A stretch of DNA of 15,720 bases, from assembly GCA_038322575.1 (NCBI GenBank), contig JBBQGB010000069.1, positions 1 to 15,720 on the forward strand, written 5' to 3'. Below the pieces are notes generated by a model. That model had not been told where the DNA came from and did not search any database. It saw only the letters and a program-made list of their open reading frames with translations. Each line of letters begins with the position of its first letter. The stretch's first letter is position 1. Position numbers and translations under genes: made by a program. This stretch comes from JACMOY01 sp038322575 (GTDB taxonomy: Bacteria; Actinomycetota; Actinomycetes; Actinomycetales; Angustibacteraceae). Of this stretch, positions 6,731-14,804 are shown piece by piece.

Positions 6731-8332
6731 TCAGCCAAGGTCCCGGGTGGCTCTGGCCTCGACGTCCTGCAGCACCACGTCGGTGACCGCCGCGCTCACC
6801 TCGCCGAGGGACCTGGCGCGCAGCACGACGTCGCGCTCGATCTCGCTGGCCCTGCGCAGCACCGACTCCAGCCGCTCGACCACCGCTCCGCCGTCCCCAC
6901 CCCCGTGGACGTTGCGACGCGCTTCCTCCAACGCCTCCTGGGCCCTCAGGTAGCCCTCGTACTGCAGGGTTACCGCCCGTCCCACGGGCTCGGGTTCGTC
7001 AGCGGCGAGCTCGGGCACCGCGTCGAGCGCGGCCTGCGCTGCGCGCCGGCGCAGCTCCGCCACGTCCAGTGTCGGGTCGCCGTCGCTGGCCACCCCCAGC
7101 CACTGCACGAGGGGCCCAAGGGTCAGACCCTGCCCGACGAGCGTGACCAGGACGACCGCCAGACCCACCAGCACGATCTCCTGCCGGTCGGGGAAGTTGG
7201 CACCGGCGTCGGTGCTCTGCGGGAGCGCAAGCGCGGTGGCGACCGTGACCACCCCGCGCATCCCCGCCCAGGCCATCACCGTGGTCTCGCGCAGGCCGGA
7301 GGGGGCGCCGACGACACCTCGTCGGCGCCGGCGCAGACGGGCCACCGCCACGCCGGGGTACATCCAGGCGATGCGCAGCAGCACCAGCGCGGCCAGTGTC
7401 GCGCCACCCACGGCCAGCAGGTGGGCGTCCGGGTGCGCAGTCTGCAGCACCGAGGTGAGCTCGAACCCGATCAGGACGAAGACCCCACTGGTGATGACGA
7501 AGTCCGCGTACTGCCACACCGTTCGACCCTGCAGCCAGCCGGCGCTGGTGAGGGAGGTGTGGCCGAACGTGCGCAGGAACAGCCCGAGGACCAGCACGGC
7601 GAGGACGCCGGACCCGTGCACCTGCTCGGCCAGCAGGTAGGCCCCGAAAGGCACGGCGATGGTCACGGTCGTCTCCGCCGCCGCGTCGTGCAGCGCGGCC
7701 AGCAGGCGGCGTGCCAGCAACCCTGCGACGAACCCGACTGCCGCACCAACGCCGACGGCCAGCCCGAACGCCGACGCGACGTCCGGTACCCCCACGTGGC
7801 CCGACACCACGGCACTGACCGCGACGGAGTACAGCACCAGAGCGGTGGCGTCGTTGAACATCCCCTCGCCCTCGAGCACCGTCACGACCTGGTCGGGCAA
7901 GCACAACCGGCGGGCAACTGCGGTTGCGGCGACCGGGTCCGGTGGGGCGACCACGGCCCCGAGAACCCACGCCGACCCCCACGCCAGTCCCAGGGCGTGC
8001 ACGACGACCGCGACGACGGCGGCGCTGGTGACCGTCAGCCCCACGGCGAGCACCAGGATCGGGCGGGCGCTCTCGCGGAACTCCCGGGCCGAGGAGCGCT
8101 GCGTCGCGGCGAACAGCAGCGGGGGTAGTACGACGGGCAGGATCAGCTTGGGGTCCAGGCTCGGCCCGGTCAGGCCGGGGATGAGGGCCAGGACGAGACC
8201 GAAGACGGTCAGTAGCACCGGCTGGGGTACGCGCAGCCGGTCAGCCAGCGGGGTCAGCACCACCACACCGGTGACGACGAGTGTGACCACCACCAGCGTC
8301 ACGAGATCACCACCGCCCGGCCAGTGCGTCAT
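6731..8332 (-). CDS. CPA1/NhaP-type Na+(K+)/H+ antiporter
   Basis: An intact 533-residue inner-membrane protein with about 12 predicted helices (residues 10-415) and a soluble C-terminal tail rich in Ala, Glu and Arg. Diagnostic motifs are APPDPVAATAV with D132, EGEGMFNDATALVLY with the N160-D161 pair typical of electroneutral CPA1 antiporters, and WAGMRGVVTVATALALP with R359. It exchanges external protons for cytoplasmic Na+ or K+ in pH and salt control. The ATG at 8330-8332 overlaps the end of the DUF2254 gene by 26 bases. A GTG at 8300-8302, just after that gene's stop and preceded by GGTGG, is an alternative start that removes ten residues. Either way the two genes form one operon. Confidence 0.9.
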   Translation of the reverse strand: MTHWPGGGDLVTLVVVTLVVTGVVVLTPLADRLRVPQPVLLTVFGLVLALIPGLTGPSLDPKLILPVVLPPLLFAATQRSSAREFRESARPILVLAVGLTVTSAAVVAVVVHALGLAWGSAWVLGAVVAPPDPVAATAVARRLCLPDQVVTVLEGEGMFNDATALVLYSVAVSAVVSGHVGVPDVASAFGLAVGVGAAVGFVAGLLARRLLAALHDAAAETTVTIAVPFGAYLLAEQVHGSGVLAVLVLGLFLRTFGHTSLTSAGWLQGRTVWQYADFVITSGVFVLIGFELTSVLQTAHPDAHLLAVGGATLAALVLLRIAWMYPGVAVARLRRRRRGVVGAPSGLRETTVMAWAGMRGVVTVATALALPQSTDAGANFPDRQEIVLVGLAVVLVTLVGQGLTLGPLVQWLGVASDGDPTLDVAELRRRAAQAALDAVPELAADEPEPVGRAVTLQYEGYLRAQEALEEARRNVHGGGDGGAVVERLESVLRRASEIERDVVLRARSLGEVSAAVTDVVLQDVEARATRDLG

Positions 8333-9722
8333 TTACCCGGGACTCCATGCGGCGCAGGAGCTCCATGTCGTCGTCCAGCCGCGCGGACCCCTCGACCACC
8401 TCGTGCACCCGGTGCAGCTGCTGCCGGACGGCGTCGCGTACCGGCGAGCCGTCGGAGGCCGGCGGGAGGTCCGCGGCGGCCCACCGGCGCGGTCCGAGCC
8501 AGGCCACCTCCCGCAGGAGCGTCAGCACCCGCGCCAGGACGTCGACGTCACCCCGGCCGTATCGACAGGCGGGGGCCACCACGAGCTCGAGAAGCTCGCC
8601 GAAGGTCGTCCTGGCCACCAGCAGCACCGGTTGCTCGGTCACCCCCTGCTTGGCGGGCGCCAGCGCAAGGGGCCCCGGTCTCTTGGCCGCGAGCTCGCAC
8701 AGAAGCGCGCTGGCGTGGCCGAGGGCGTGCACCGCGGTGGTCGGGTCGTTGATGCCCGGCGAGAGCGCCTTGGTGCTCACGTCGGAGAGCTGGCGCAGAC
8801 CGAACGCCAGGTCCTGCACCGCAGTGCGCTCGAACCCGAGCGTGATCGCGTCCTCGACGACCGCGACGAGCCGCCCCGGGGCGTCAGGGTCGGTCTGCGG
8901 TCCGGCCGGCCAGCAGCTGCCCACCGGGGTCCCGGCGACCACCCAGCGGCCGGGCTCGACGTCGATCCGCAGCACCGAGCCCAGCTGGTCGGCCGCCTCG
9001 ACGAGCATCCGCTCCTCGACGTTGACGGCGAAGCCGGACCCCGAGGAGACCAGGGTGAGCGCCGACGGCGGCGGCTCGAACCAGGAGCGTGCTGCCCGGT
9101 CGAGGGGCCGCACCGAGATGTCCTCGTCGACGTCACATCCGTCGGCGGCCCGGCTCGCGTCGTGCCGGACGCGCCGCAGCATCGTCTCGACGCGGATCTC
9201 GCCGGCCAGGTGGGCCAGGAACAGGACCAGGGTGATCACGCTGGCCACCGCGAGGACGTACGCCGTCGTCACGGCGAGCTGCGGGACGAACGCAGCGCCG
9301 TCCTCCTGCGCCGTGCGGACCGACCGCAGCACCGTCAGGGCGTAGACGAACGTGGCGAGGAACACCGCGAGGGTCACGTGGACGAAACGGTCCCGGCTGA
9401 AGGTCCGCAGCAGGCGCGGCGAGAACTGGCTGCTGGCGAGCTGCAGCGTGACCACCGTCAAGGAGAACGTCAGTGAGGTCACCGTGATCAACGAGCTGGC
9501 GACGGCGCCCAGAACGGTCCGAGCAGCGGAGGGTCCGCCACCGAAAAGCGCGGCGCCGAGCCAGGCGGGCAGCTCGTCGTCGAGCACGCGGTCCAGCCTC
9601 GGGATCCCGACGCCAGCGACGAGCGCGCCCACGATCCAGATCACCGGGATCGGCCACAGCGACGTGCGCGCGGCGTCGCGGACGGCGTCGACCCGGCCGG
9701 CCGCGCGAGACCCGAGGCTCAT
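8307..9722 (-). CDS. DUF2254 membrane protein
   Basis: An intact 471-residue protein of the DUF2254 family, whose function is unknown. Membrane helices are visible at about 24-42, 66-95, 115-134 and 148-172. The family signature GPSAARTVLGAVASSLITVT...FSLTVVTLQLASSQFSPRLL spans about residues 63-105, with a large soluble C-terminal domain after that. The start is the ATG at 9720-9722. It is the first gene of a two-gene unit with the CPA1 antiporter, whose start codon lies inside its last codons. That arrangement suggests the two products are made together and that DUF2254 acts in ion homeostasis here, but this is inference from position only. Confidence 0.85.
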   Translation of the reverse strand: MSLGSRAAGRVDAVRDAARTSLWPIPVIWIVGALVAGVGIPRLDRVLDDELPAWLGAALFGGGPSAARTVLGAVASSLITVTSLTFSLTVVTLQLASSQFSPRLLRTFSRDRFVHVTLAVFLATFVYALTVLRSVRTAQEDGAAFVPQLAVTTAYVLAVASVITLVLFLAHLAGEIRVETMLRRVRHDASRAADGCDVDEDISVRPLDRAARSWFEPPPSALTLVSSGSGFAVNVEERMLVEAADQLGSVLRIDVEPGRWVVAGTPVGSCWPAGPQTDPDAPGRLVAVVEDAITLGFERTAVQDLAFGLRQLSDVSTKALSPGINDPTTAVHALGHASALLCELAAKRPGPLALAPAKQGVTEQPVLLVARTTFGELLELVVAPACRYGRGDVDVLARVLTLLREVAWLGPRRWAAADLPPASDGSPVRDAVRQQLHRVHEVVEGSARLDDDMELLRRMESRVNDALAGRW

Positions 9723-9785
9723 GCGCCGGCCCGGTCAAGCTCGTCGTCGCAGGTCACGACACCATGCTGCCAGGTCCGTCGCCGA

Positions 9786-10095
9786 TCACCAGCCCAAGCC
9801 GGCCAGATCCTGGGCGCGAGGCTCGAGCGCGCCGGCAGTGTGCGCGAACGCCTGCGGCGCCGTCACCAGACCGCTGCGTTGGTCGGCCGGTAGGGCGATG
9901 ACCACCCGGGGCGATCTCGGCGCGGCGGCGTCGGGTCACCTGACGCACCAACCGGGCGCCGTCCTCAGTGACGTCGAGCAGGACCTCGCGACGGTTGGCC
10001 GGGCTCTCGACCCGGGCCACCAGCCCGGCGAGTAGCAGCCGGTCGATGGTGCGCATGGCCGACGAGGCGTTGACGCCCAGGGCCTGCGCGGGGCG
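9786..10095 (-). pseudogene. MarR-family transcriptional regulator, N-truncated and frameshifted
   Basis: The remaining part begins inside the winged helix: ALGVNASSAMRTIDRLLLAG (recognition helix), then LVARVESPANRREVLLDVTE (wing) and GARLVRQVTRRRRAEIA. The frame shifts at a G-run near 9907-9912. In the shifted frame the expected C-terminal dimerisation helix continues as VVIALPADQRSGLVTAPQAF and ends AQDLAGLGW with a TGA at 9786-9788. The N-terminal helices are missing, because at about 10095 the sequence changes into a ClC channel gene on the opposite strand. It could not bind DNA as a normal MarR dimer. Confidence 0.75.
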
Positions 10096-10097
10096 CG

Positions 10098-10941
10098 CAT
10101 ACCCGGCGCTCGAGGGCGGGGTGGCCCGCCGGTACGCGATCGGACTGCTCCTACTGCTGCTGGTCGGCAAGATGGTGGCCACCAGCCTGACCATGGGGAT
10201 CGGCGGGGCCGGCGGGGTGTTCGCGCCGAGCCTGTTCGTCGGCGCGGTGTCGGGCACGGGATACGGCAAGTGCCACACGCTCTCAACCCTCAGCTGGCCG
10301 GACCGCCAGGTGCCTACGCCCTCATCGGCATGGGCGCGGTGTGCGCCGGAGCCGCCAAGGCCCCGATCATCGCGGTGATCACCACGTTCGAGCTGACCGG
10401 CGAGTACACGATCATCCTGCCGCTGATGACGGCCATCGTCCTGGCCACCGCGCTGAGCCACCTGCTGTACCGCGACACCATCTACACCCTCAAGCTGCAC
10501 CGCGGCGGCATCGACCTCGAGGCTGGGCCTGCGTCCCCGCTGACGTCGACGACCGTCGGCGACCTGCTCGAACCCGTAGGGGTCGCGCTCGCTCGAAGCA
10601 CGACCGTGGCGGCCGCTGCCGCACAGCTGTCACGATCCATCCGCGGGTGGCTGCCCGTCGTCGCGGACGACGGCCGGCTGGTCGGCACCGTCAGCGCGGC
10701 CGCCGTCGCGGAGCCGCTGGAGGACGACCCGCACCGCTCGGACCCCGTCGGTACGCTAGCCGTAGCGGTGGCCTTCCTGACGGCGCAGCAAAGCGTCCAC
10801 CACGCCCTGGGCCACCTCGCGGACGGGCACGTCGTCGTCCCGGTGGTTGACGACCAGACGCGGCTGCTCGGGTGGGCGACCCACCAGCGGGTCCTGGCCC
10901 TGCTGTCCCCAACAACAGCCACCAGTCGCGCCGACACCTGA
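10098..10941 (+). pseudogene. ClC chloride channel/antiporter with CBS pair, N-truncated and frameshifted
   Basis: Sequence from about YPALEGGVARRYAIGLL onward is the second half of a ClC transporter. It includes KMVATSLTMGIGGAGGVFAP, whose GVFAP is the helix-N chloride-filter motif, then GAYALIGMGAVCAGAAKAPI and FELTGEYTIILPLM. A cytoplasmic CBS domain pair follows (TVGDLLEPVGVALARSTTVA...VVPVVDDQTRLLGWATHQRV). A frame change near 10262-10270 separates VGAVSGTGYGK from PHALNPQLAGPPGAYALIG. The first half, with the GSGIP and GxEGP motifs that complete the ion path and carry the gating glutamate, is absent. The break at about 10098 abuts the MarR remnant. Nonfunctional as written. Confidence 0.82.
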
Positions 10942-10992
10942 TGCCGGTCAAAGCCCGCACCACGGTCACAGTCCCCGACCCGAGGAGTCCGC

Positions 10993-11130
10993 CTGCCATC
11001 CACCCGTCCGCAGGTCGTCGTCGCCGCCGGGGCCAGTGCCGGCATCGGTCGCGCAACCGTCGACGCCTTCGGCCGCGCGGAACCAAAGTTGCCCTCTTCG
11101 CACGGGGCGAGACCGGCCTGGAGTACCCGC
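10993..11130 (+). pseudogene. Short-chain dehydrogenase/reductase remnant
   Basis: After a GAGGAG at about 10982-10987 the sequence reads RPQVVVAAGASAGIGRATVD, the Rossmann TGxxxGIG nucleotide-binding motif of SDR enzymes with the initial Thr replaced by Ala. A frame change near 11080 then leads to GTKVALFARGETGLE, the expected second β-strand and loop. Similarity ends there, and the Asn, Ser and YxxxK catalytic residues are missing. Only about 45 of roughly 250 to 300 residues remain. No start codon is certain. Confidence 0.6.
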
Positions 11131-11306
11131 GGCAGGCCGGGACCGCCGAGGGCAGCCGCGATTGGTCGCATTGTCCACGGACGCACGACGAAGCCATGTG
11201 CCGCGACGGCAGATTCCGTCACATGGAGATCCCGGACAATGGTGCTGACCTGCACGAATACGTTCTAGGGGTCACGCGGCGTCAAGAGCCGAAAGAGTCG
11301 GTCGCC
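11131..11306 (+). other. Unassigned spacer between SDR remnant and tRNA fragment
   Basis: No gene, hairpin or repeat that I can support is visible. An open plus-strand frame runs to a TGA at 11310-11312 and a minus-strand frame crosses the region. Both look like chance frames in high-GC DNA. Confidence 0.4.
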
Positions 11307-11352
11307 CCCTGAAAATCGGAAGGTCGGCGGTTCGACCCCGCCCCTGGCCACC
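11307..11352 (+). tRNA. tRNA-Phe 3' half, likely attachment-site remnant
   Basis: The stretch starts at an anticodon loop CTGAAAA (anticodon GAA, Phe). It continues through variable-loop sequence, a perfect T-arm GGCGG-TTCGACC-CCGCC (11326-11342), the acceptor 3' strand CCTGGCC and discriminator A, close to actinobacterial tRNA-Phe genes. The 5' half is absent: no GGCCAGG acceptor strand or D-arm lies in the preceding 75 bases, and the bases before the loop do not pair with TCGGA. A 3' tRNA half of about 45 bases is the classic footprint of integration by a tyrosine recombinase. Read on the minus strand it gives the GGVEPPTFRFSG string often mis-annotated as protein beside tRNA integration sites. 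Confidence 0.75.
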
Positions 11353-11585
11353 CACACTCTCCCGACCCTGGGCGCGGCGTTCATGGCGTCCGCGTGCGCG
11401 CGACCCCCCGGCTGCTCAAGGTCGTGATCCTCAGGGCCGATAGGTCCCAGCAGTAGCGCCTCCCCAGACCCCGGTGGTTGCTTCGCCAGTGCCCGTTCAC
11501 GTGCGGGCTCGCGAGGACGAGACCAGGGGGACGTCCGTGGGGATGGCAGGTGGCGTGACCCGCTGCACCCCGCAGGGGGCAACCG
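11353..11585. other. Region between tRNA fragment and diguanylate cyclase
   Basis: I see no gene here. The part nearest the cyclase is GC-rich with several short self-complementary stretches, but I could not fit it to a c-di-GMP riboswitch or a clear promoter. Confidence 0.35.
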
Positions 11586-13336
11586 GTGCTTGACGCCAGA
11601 CGCTCCGGTGCGGGCAGGGTCCTCGCCACAGTCACCCCCACAGCGTGGGCATCGCGCTCGGCAGGGTCGCGGACGACGTCCCCGGCGCGCTGGGTGCGGA
11701 CGTGGCCGGTGTGGACCCGGGCAATCTTCACCCTCTACGTCCTCGGCGCTCTGGCGCTGGCACTGGCTGAGGCCCTCGGCGCCGGTTCGGCCGACACGCG
11801 ACGACTGGTCACCAACGTGGGTTTCGTCGTGGGCAGCGGTGGGGCCTTCTTGAGCTCGGTCGCGAGCCTGATCCGTGCAGCCCCCCGCACCATCGGGCGC
11901 CTGCTGTTCTGCGTCGGGTGCGGCTCATGGCTGCTCGGCAACTGCTGGTGGCTGTAGTACCAGGAGATCGCGTCGGCCCAGCCCTACCCGTCCTGGGCCG
12001 ACGCCGGGTACCTGGGCGCCATCGTCTTCGTCATCGTCGCCGTTCTCGTCTCGCAGCCGAGCGTCCACACCGCTCGGACCAGCATCCGAGACGTCGTCGA
12101 CGGCGCCCTGGCCTACCTGGGCGTCTTCGCGTTCGCGTGGGTTGCGTACATCGACCAGACCGTGCGCCTGACTCTCGCATCGACCCCGCTGGCCACGCTC
12201 GTGCTGGCGTCCTACCCGGCGCTCGACGTCCTGGTCGTCGTGGTCATCGGTCTGCAGCTGCGCTCGACCCGGCGAAGGGACCCGCAGCTCCTCGTCCTGG
12301 TCGTGGCGATGGCCTGCTACGCCACTGCGGACACCGGCTGGAACGTCTTCTCGGTCCACGGGGGCTACACACCGGGTTCGACGCCCAGCGACGTCATGTG
12401 GCTCCTCGCTTACGGCCTGCTCGCTCTCGTCCCGTGGGCCAGGACACGGTCCCGGCCCAGCACCCCGGTGCCCAGACGAGGAGATTGGCCCGACCTGGTC
12501 CCCGCCGTCACCGGACTGCTCGCCGTCCCCGTGCTGCTGCTGGTGCACCGCAGTCACACCGGCCTGTTCGAGGAGCTGGCGGTCCTGGGGATCGTGGCCG
12601 GCACGATCACCCGCCTCGTCCTGATCCTGCGCGATCTGCGGTCCACGGCCGACTCCCTCGAAGCCCGGGTCGTCGAGCGCACCCGCGACCTGGAGGAGAG
12701 CCGGAACCGCGCTCACCATGACGCCACTCACGACCCGCTGACCGGGCTGGTGAACCGCCGGGGGTTGACCGACGCCTTCGAGCTGCCCCCGACGAGCGGC
12801 CATCAGCCCGACGTGGGAGACGCCTTCGTCCTGATGGACTTGGACGACTTCAAGATGGTCAACGACACCCTGGGGCACACCGCGGCGACGAGCTGCTCCG
12901 CGTCGTCGCCGCTCGCATCCTGGTCGCGGTGCGGGGGCGGGCCGTCGTGGTCGCCCGGTTGGGAGGGGACGAGTTGGCGGTCCTGATGCGAGCGGTGACC
13001 CCGGCGCAGGCCCGCGCGGTCACCGAGCAGGTTCTCGAGGCCGTGGTGACGCCCGCGCTGCTCACCAACGGTCGCCTGATGAACCCCACCCTCAGCGCCG
13101 GGCTGGTGCTGACCGGATCCCACGCGCAGCAGGCCGGGGTGCTGATCCGCGCCGACATCGCGATGTACGCGGCCAAGTACGCCGGCAAGAGCTCGTACCA
13201 GGAGTACCACCCCGAGCGCCACGGCCTCGCGAACCGTCACCCCGCCGGTGACCACCCCACGGGTGACCACGGCCGGACCTGCAGCCCTGCCTCCCTCCCC
13301 CCGCCTGCATTCCTCCCCGGGACCGGCGAGGCGTGA
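11586..13336 (+). pseudogene. Membrane-anchored diguanylate cyclase (GGDEF), with TAG and frameshift
   Basis: About ten hydrophobic segments precede a charged linker (RSTADSLEARVVERTRDLEE) and a GGDEF domain: ATHDPLTGLVNRRGL, metal-site VLMDLDDFKMVNDTLGH, ARLGGDELAVLM and C-terminal ADIAMYAAKYAGKSSY. It would make cyclic di-GMP from two GTP. There is no RxxD inhibitory site five residues before GGDE, so product inhibition may be lacking. Two lesions occur: a TAG at 11955-11957 between the third and fourth helices (NCWWL-stop-YQEIASAQPYPSWAD, same frame after it), and loss of a base near 12883, where LGHTA should continue GDELLRVVAARILVAVRGRA. The true start is uncertain; GTGs at 11694 and 11709 lie closer to the first helix than the ATG at 11586. 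Confidence 0.82.
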
Positions 13337-13399
13337 CCGAGATGTCGGTTTCGACTCCGGTCGGGGGGAGGAACGCGAGGCCGACGCCGGATGGTGTGG

Positions 13400-14002
13400 T
13401 CAGCGGGGTCGGTGGAGCAGCGCCAGGGCGTCGATCGCCGAGCCGTCCCCCACCTGACGGGTCACGCGTTCGGCACGCACGGTGTCGAGGCCGCTGGGAG
13501 CGAGGTCGTCGACGACGTCCTGGGCGCAGAACAGCACCGCCGGATCCTGCGGACCGCCCACGCCGGCGGTCAGGTTCGATCGGTCGTGGCCCACCACGAG
13601 CAGGAGGCCGCCGGGGGCGACCGCCGCTGCCGCGGCCTCCAGCACGACTCGGCGATCGTGGGCAGCGAGGTGGATGTAGATGACCAGGACCAGGTCGAAC
13701 ACCCGCCCCGGCCGGTAGTGCACGAGATCGGCCGTGACCGTCGTCAGCCGTTCGGGGTGCGCACCGAGCCGCTGGTCGGCCAGCGCCCGCGCACGCGCGG
13801 TGGCCACGGCCGAGAAGTCGACCGCCGTCGCCTGCCAACCCTTCTCGGCGAGCCACAGGGCGTTGCGCGCCTCGCCCGCGCCGAGGTCGAGGACCGTACC
13901 CACGGTCAGGTCCTGCGCCACCTGGACCACCCACCGGTTCGGTTCGGCCGACCACACCAGGTCCTCCTGCGAGTAGCGCTCGTCCCACTGCCGGGAGTCC
14001 AT
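13400..14002 (-). CDS. Class I SAM-dependent methyltransferase
   Basis: An intact 200-residue protein with a single Rossmann methyltransferase domain. Visible motifs are an N-terminal MDSRQWDERYSQEDLVWSAE, motif I VLDLGAGEARNALWLA (about 37-52), acidic motif II AVDFS (60-64) and the motif IV region VFDLVLVIYIHLA, followed by a GGLLLVVGHD strand. The layout resembles TehB-like and related small-molecule methyltransferases, but the substrate cannot be read. The ATG at 14000-14002 has GAGGG upstream and starts eight bases after the stop of the Cys-rich small gene, so the two are probably co-transcribed. Confidence 0.85.
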   Translation of the reverse strand: MDSRQWDERYSQEDLVWSAEPNRWVVQVAQDLTVGTVLDLGAGEARNALWLAEKGWQATAVDFSAVATARARALADQRLGAHPERLTTVTADLVHYRPGRVFDLVLVIYIHLAAHDRRVVLEAAAAAVAPGGLLLVVGHDRSNLTAGVGGPQDPAVLFCAQDVVDDLAPSGLDTVRAERVTRQVGDGSAIDALALLHRPR

Positions 14003-14010
14003 CGTGGCCC

Positions 14011-14181
14011 TCAGCGGCCGAGGACGCGGCGCAGGAAGGACCCTGCCGCGGGCTTGGCAGCCTGCGGGTGCCCCGGGCAGCGGCCGGCACGCGGTACGCG
14101 GGCCATGACCTGGTCGACGTGCTGGCCGCAGCCGGCCCAGGTGGTCTTGCCGCAGGTGCGGCAGGTGGTCGATCGGCACAC
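14011..14181 (-). CDS. Small conserved Cys-rich protein (56 aa), probable zinc ribbon
   Basis: The GTG at 14179-14181 with GGAG upstream gives CRSTTCRTCGKTTWAGCGQH, continuing VDQVMARVPRAGRCPGHPQ and a basic tail FLRRVLGR. Four cysteines and nearby histidines (CRTCGK, AGCGQH, RCPGH) suggest one bound zinc. I recognise this as a small protein family common in Actinomycetota without known function. The longer frame starting at 14253 has no ribosome binding site and adds residues unlike the family. It sits directly upstream of the methyltransferase. Confidence 0.75.
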   Translation of the reverse strand: MCRSTTCRTCGKTTWAGCGQHVDQVMARVPRAGRCPGHPQAAKPAAGSFLRRVLGR

Positions 14182-14272
14182 GGTGGGCTCCGTCCGATAG
14201 TGGTGCACAGGTTGTGCTGAAACGAGTTTGCGCGCTGCGGCTCCCCTCCGCACGTCGCCGCGGGTATCATCA

Positions 14273-14283
14273 GGGTAGTACCC
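14273..14283. promoter_or_regulatory. Palindromic operator candidate GGGTAGTACCC
   Basis: GGGTA and TACCC form a perfect inverted repeat around one G, followed by a C/G tract to 14290. TACCC/GGGTA palindromes with GC-rich centres are typical of CsoR-family repressor sites, and such a repressor is encoded 530 bases downstream. It may serve the plus-strand operon, the divergent minus-strand genes, or both. Confidence 0.5.
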
Positions 14284-14322
14284 CCCGGGGCATCAAACCG
14301 CACCGAGCAGGGCGTGCCCCGC

Positions 14323-14341
14323 ATACCCCGGCAGGTATATG
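14323..14341 (+). promoter_or_regulatory. Operator-like palindrome overlapping a -10 candidate
   Basis: ATACC (14323-14327) and GGTAT (14334-14338) form a perfect inverted repeat around CCGGCA, and TATATG at 14336-14341 overlaps its right arm as a plausible -10. Repressor binding here would block transcription of the DUF302 gene at 14387. This fits CsoR/CstR autoregulation but is inferred from sequence shape alone. Confidence 0.55.
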
Positions 14342-14386
14342 CTTCTCCGTGAACGGTCATTGGACCGCGGGACCCGAGGAGACGAC

Positions 14387-14779
14387 ATGGGATACGCCCT
14401 GACCACCACCGTCGACGGCACGTTCGAGCAGACCCTGGAGGCCACGCGTGAAGCTTTGCTGAGCCAGGGATTCGGCGTCCTCACCGAGATCGACCTGCGT
14501 GCCACCCTCAAGTCCAAGCTCGACGTGGACGTCGCCGCGCAGGTGATCCTCGGCGCCTGCCGTCCCCCGCTGGCCTACGCCGCCCTCCAGGCGGAGCCGT
14601 CCGTCGGCCTGCTGCTGCCGTGCAACGTCGTCGTGCGGTCGATCGACCACGACCGCACCCTCGTCGAGGCGATGGACCCCTCGGTGATGGTCGACCTGAC
14701 CGGCAACCACGACCTCGTCGCGGTCGCCGACGACGCCCGAGTCCGGCTGACCGCTGCGCTCGACTCCCTCACCTCCTGA
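14387..14779 (+). CDS. DUF302 family protein
   Basis: An intact 130-residue soluble protein of the DUF302 family: MGYALTTTVDGTFEQTLEAT, GFGVLTEIDLRATLKSKLD, ILGACRPPLAYAALQAEPSV, GLLLPCNVVVRSIDHDRTLV. The single domain fills the whole protein, there is no signal peptide, and function is unknown. Two cysteines (in GACRPP and LPCNVV) are conserved features of many members. The start has GAGGAG at 14376-14381. It is the first gene of a two-gene unit with a CsoR/CstR-type repressor 25 bases downstream, so it is probably induced by the signal that repressor senses. Confidence 0.85.
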   Translation: MGYALTTTVDGTFEQTLEATREALLSQGFGVLTEIDLRATLKSKLDVDVAAQVILGACRPPLAYAALQAEPSVGLLLPCNVVVRSIDHDRTLVEAMDPSVMVDLTGNHDLVAVADDARVRLTAALDSLTS

Positions 14780-14804
14780 CGTCCCCCCACCCGAAGGACT
14801 GCTC

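Noticed and set aside
8580..8600. GAGCTCGAGAAGCTC as a regulatory inverted repeat
   Set aside because: It lies inside the DUF2254 coding sequence and is explained by common Glu/Leu codons.
6569..9476. Long plus-strand open frames (519 and 605 codons) opposite the CPA1 and DUF2254 genes
   Set aside because: They are shadows of two clear membrane proteins with conserved motifs on the minus strand. Their translations are His/Arg/Gln/Pro-rich without recognisable domains.
11265..11582. Minus-strand frame containing GGVEPPTFRFSG as a protein
   Set aside because: This string is the reverse translation of the tRNA-Phe 3' half and is a known mis-annotation beside tRNA sites.
11353..11600. c-di-GMP riboswitch upstream of the diguanylate cyclase
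   Set aside because: The conserved GEMM core and its two hairpins could not be found. Only general GC-rich self-complementarity is present.
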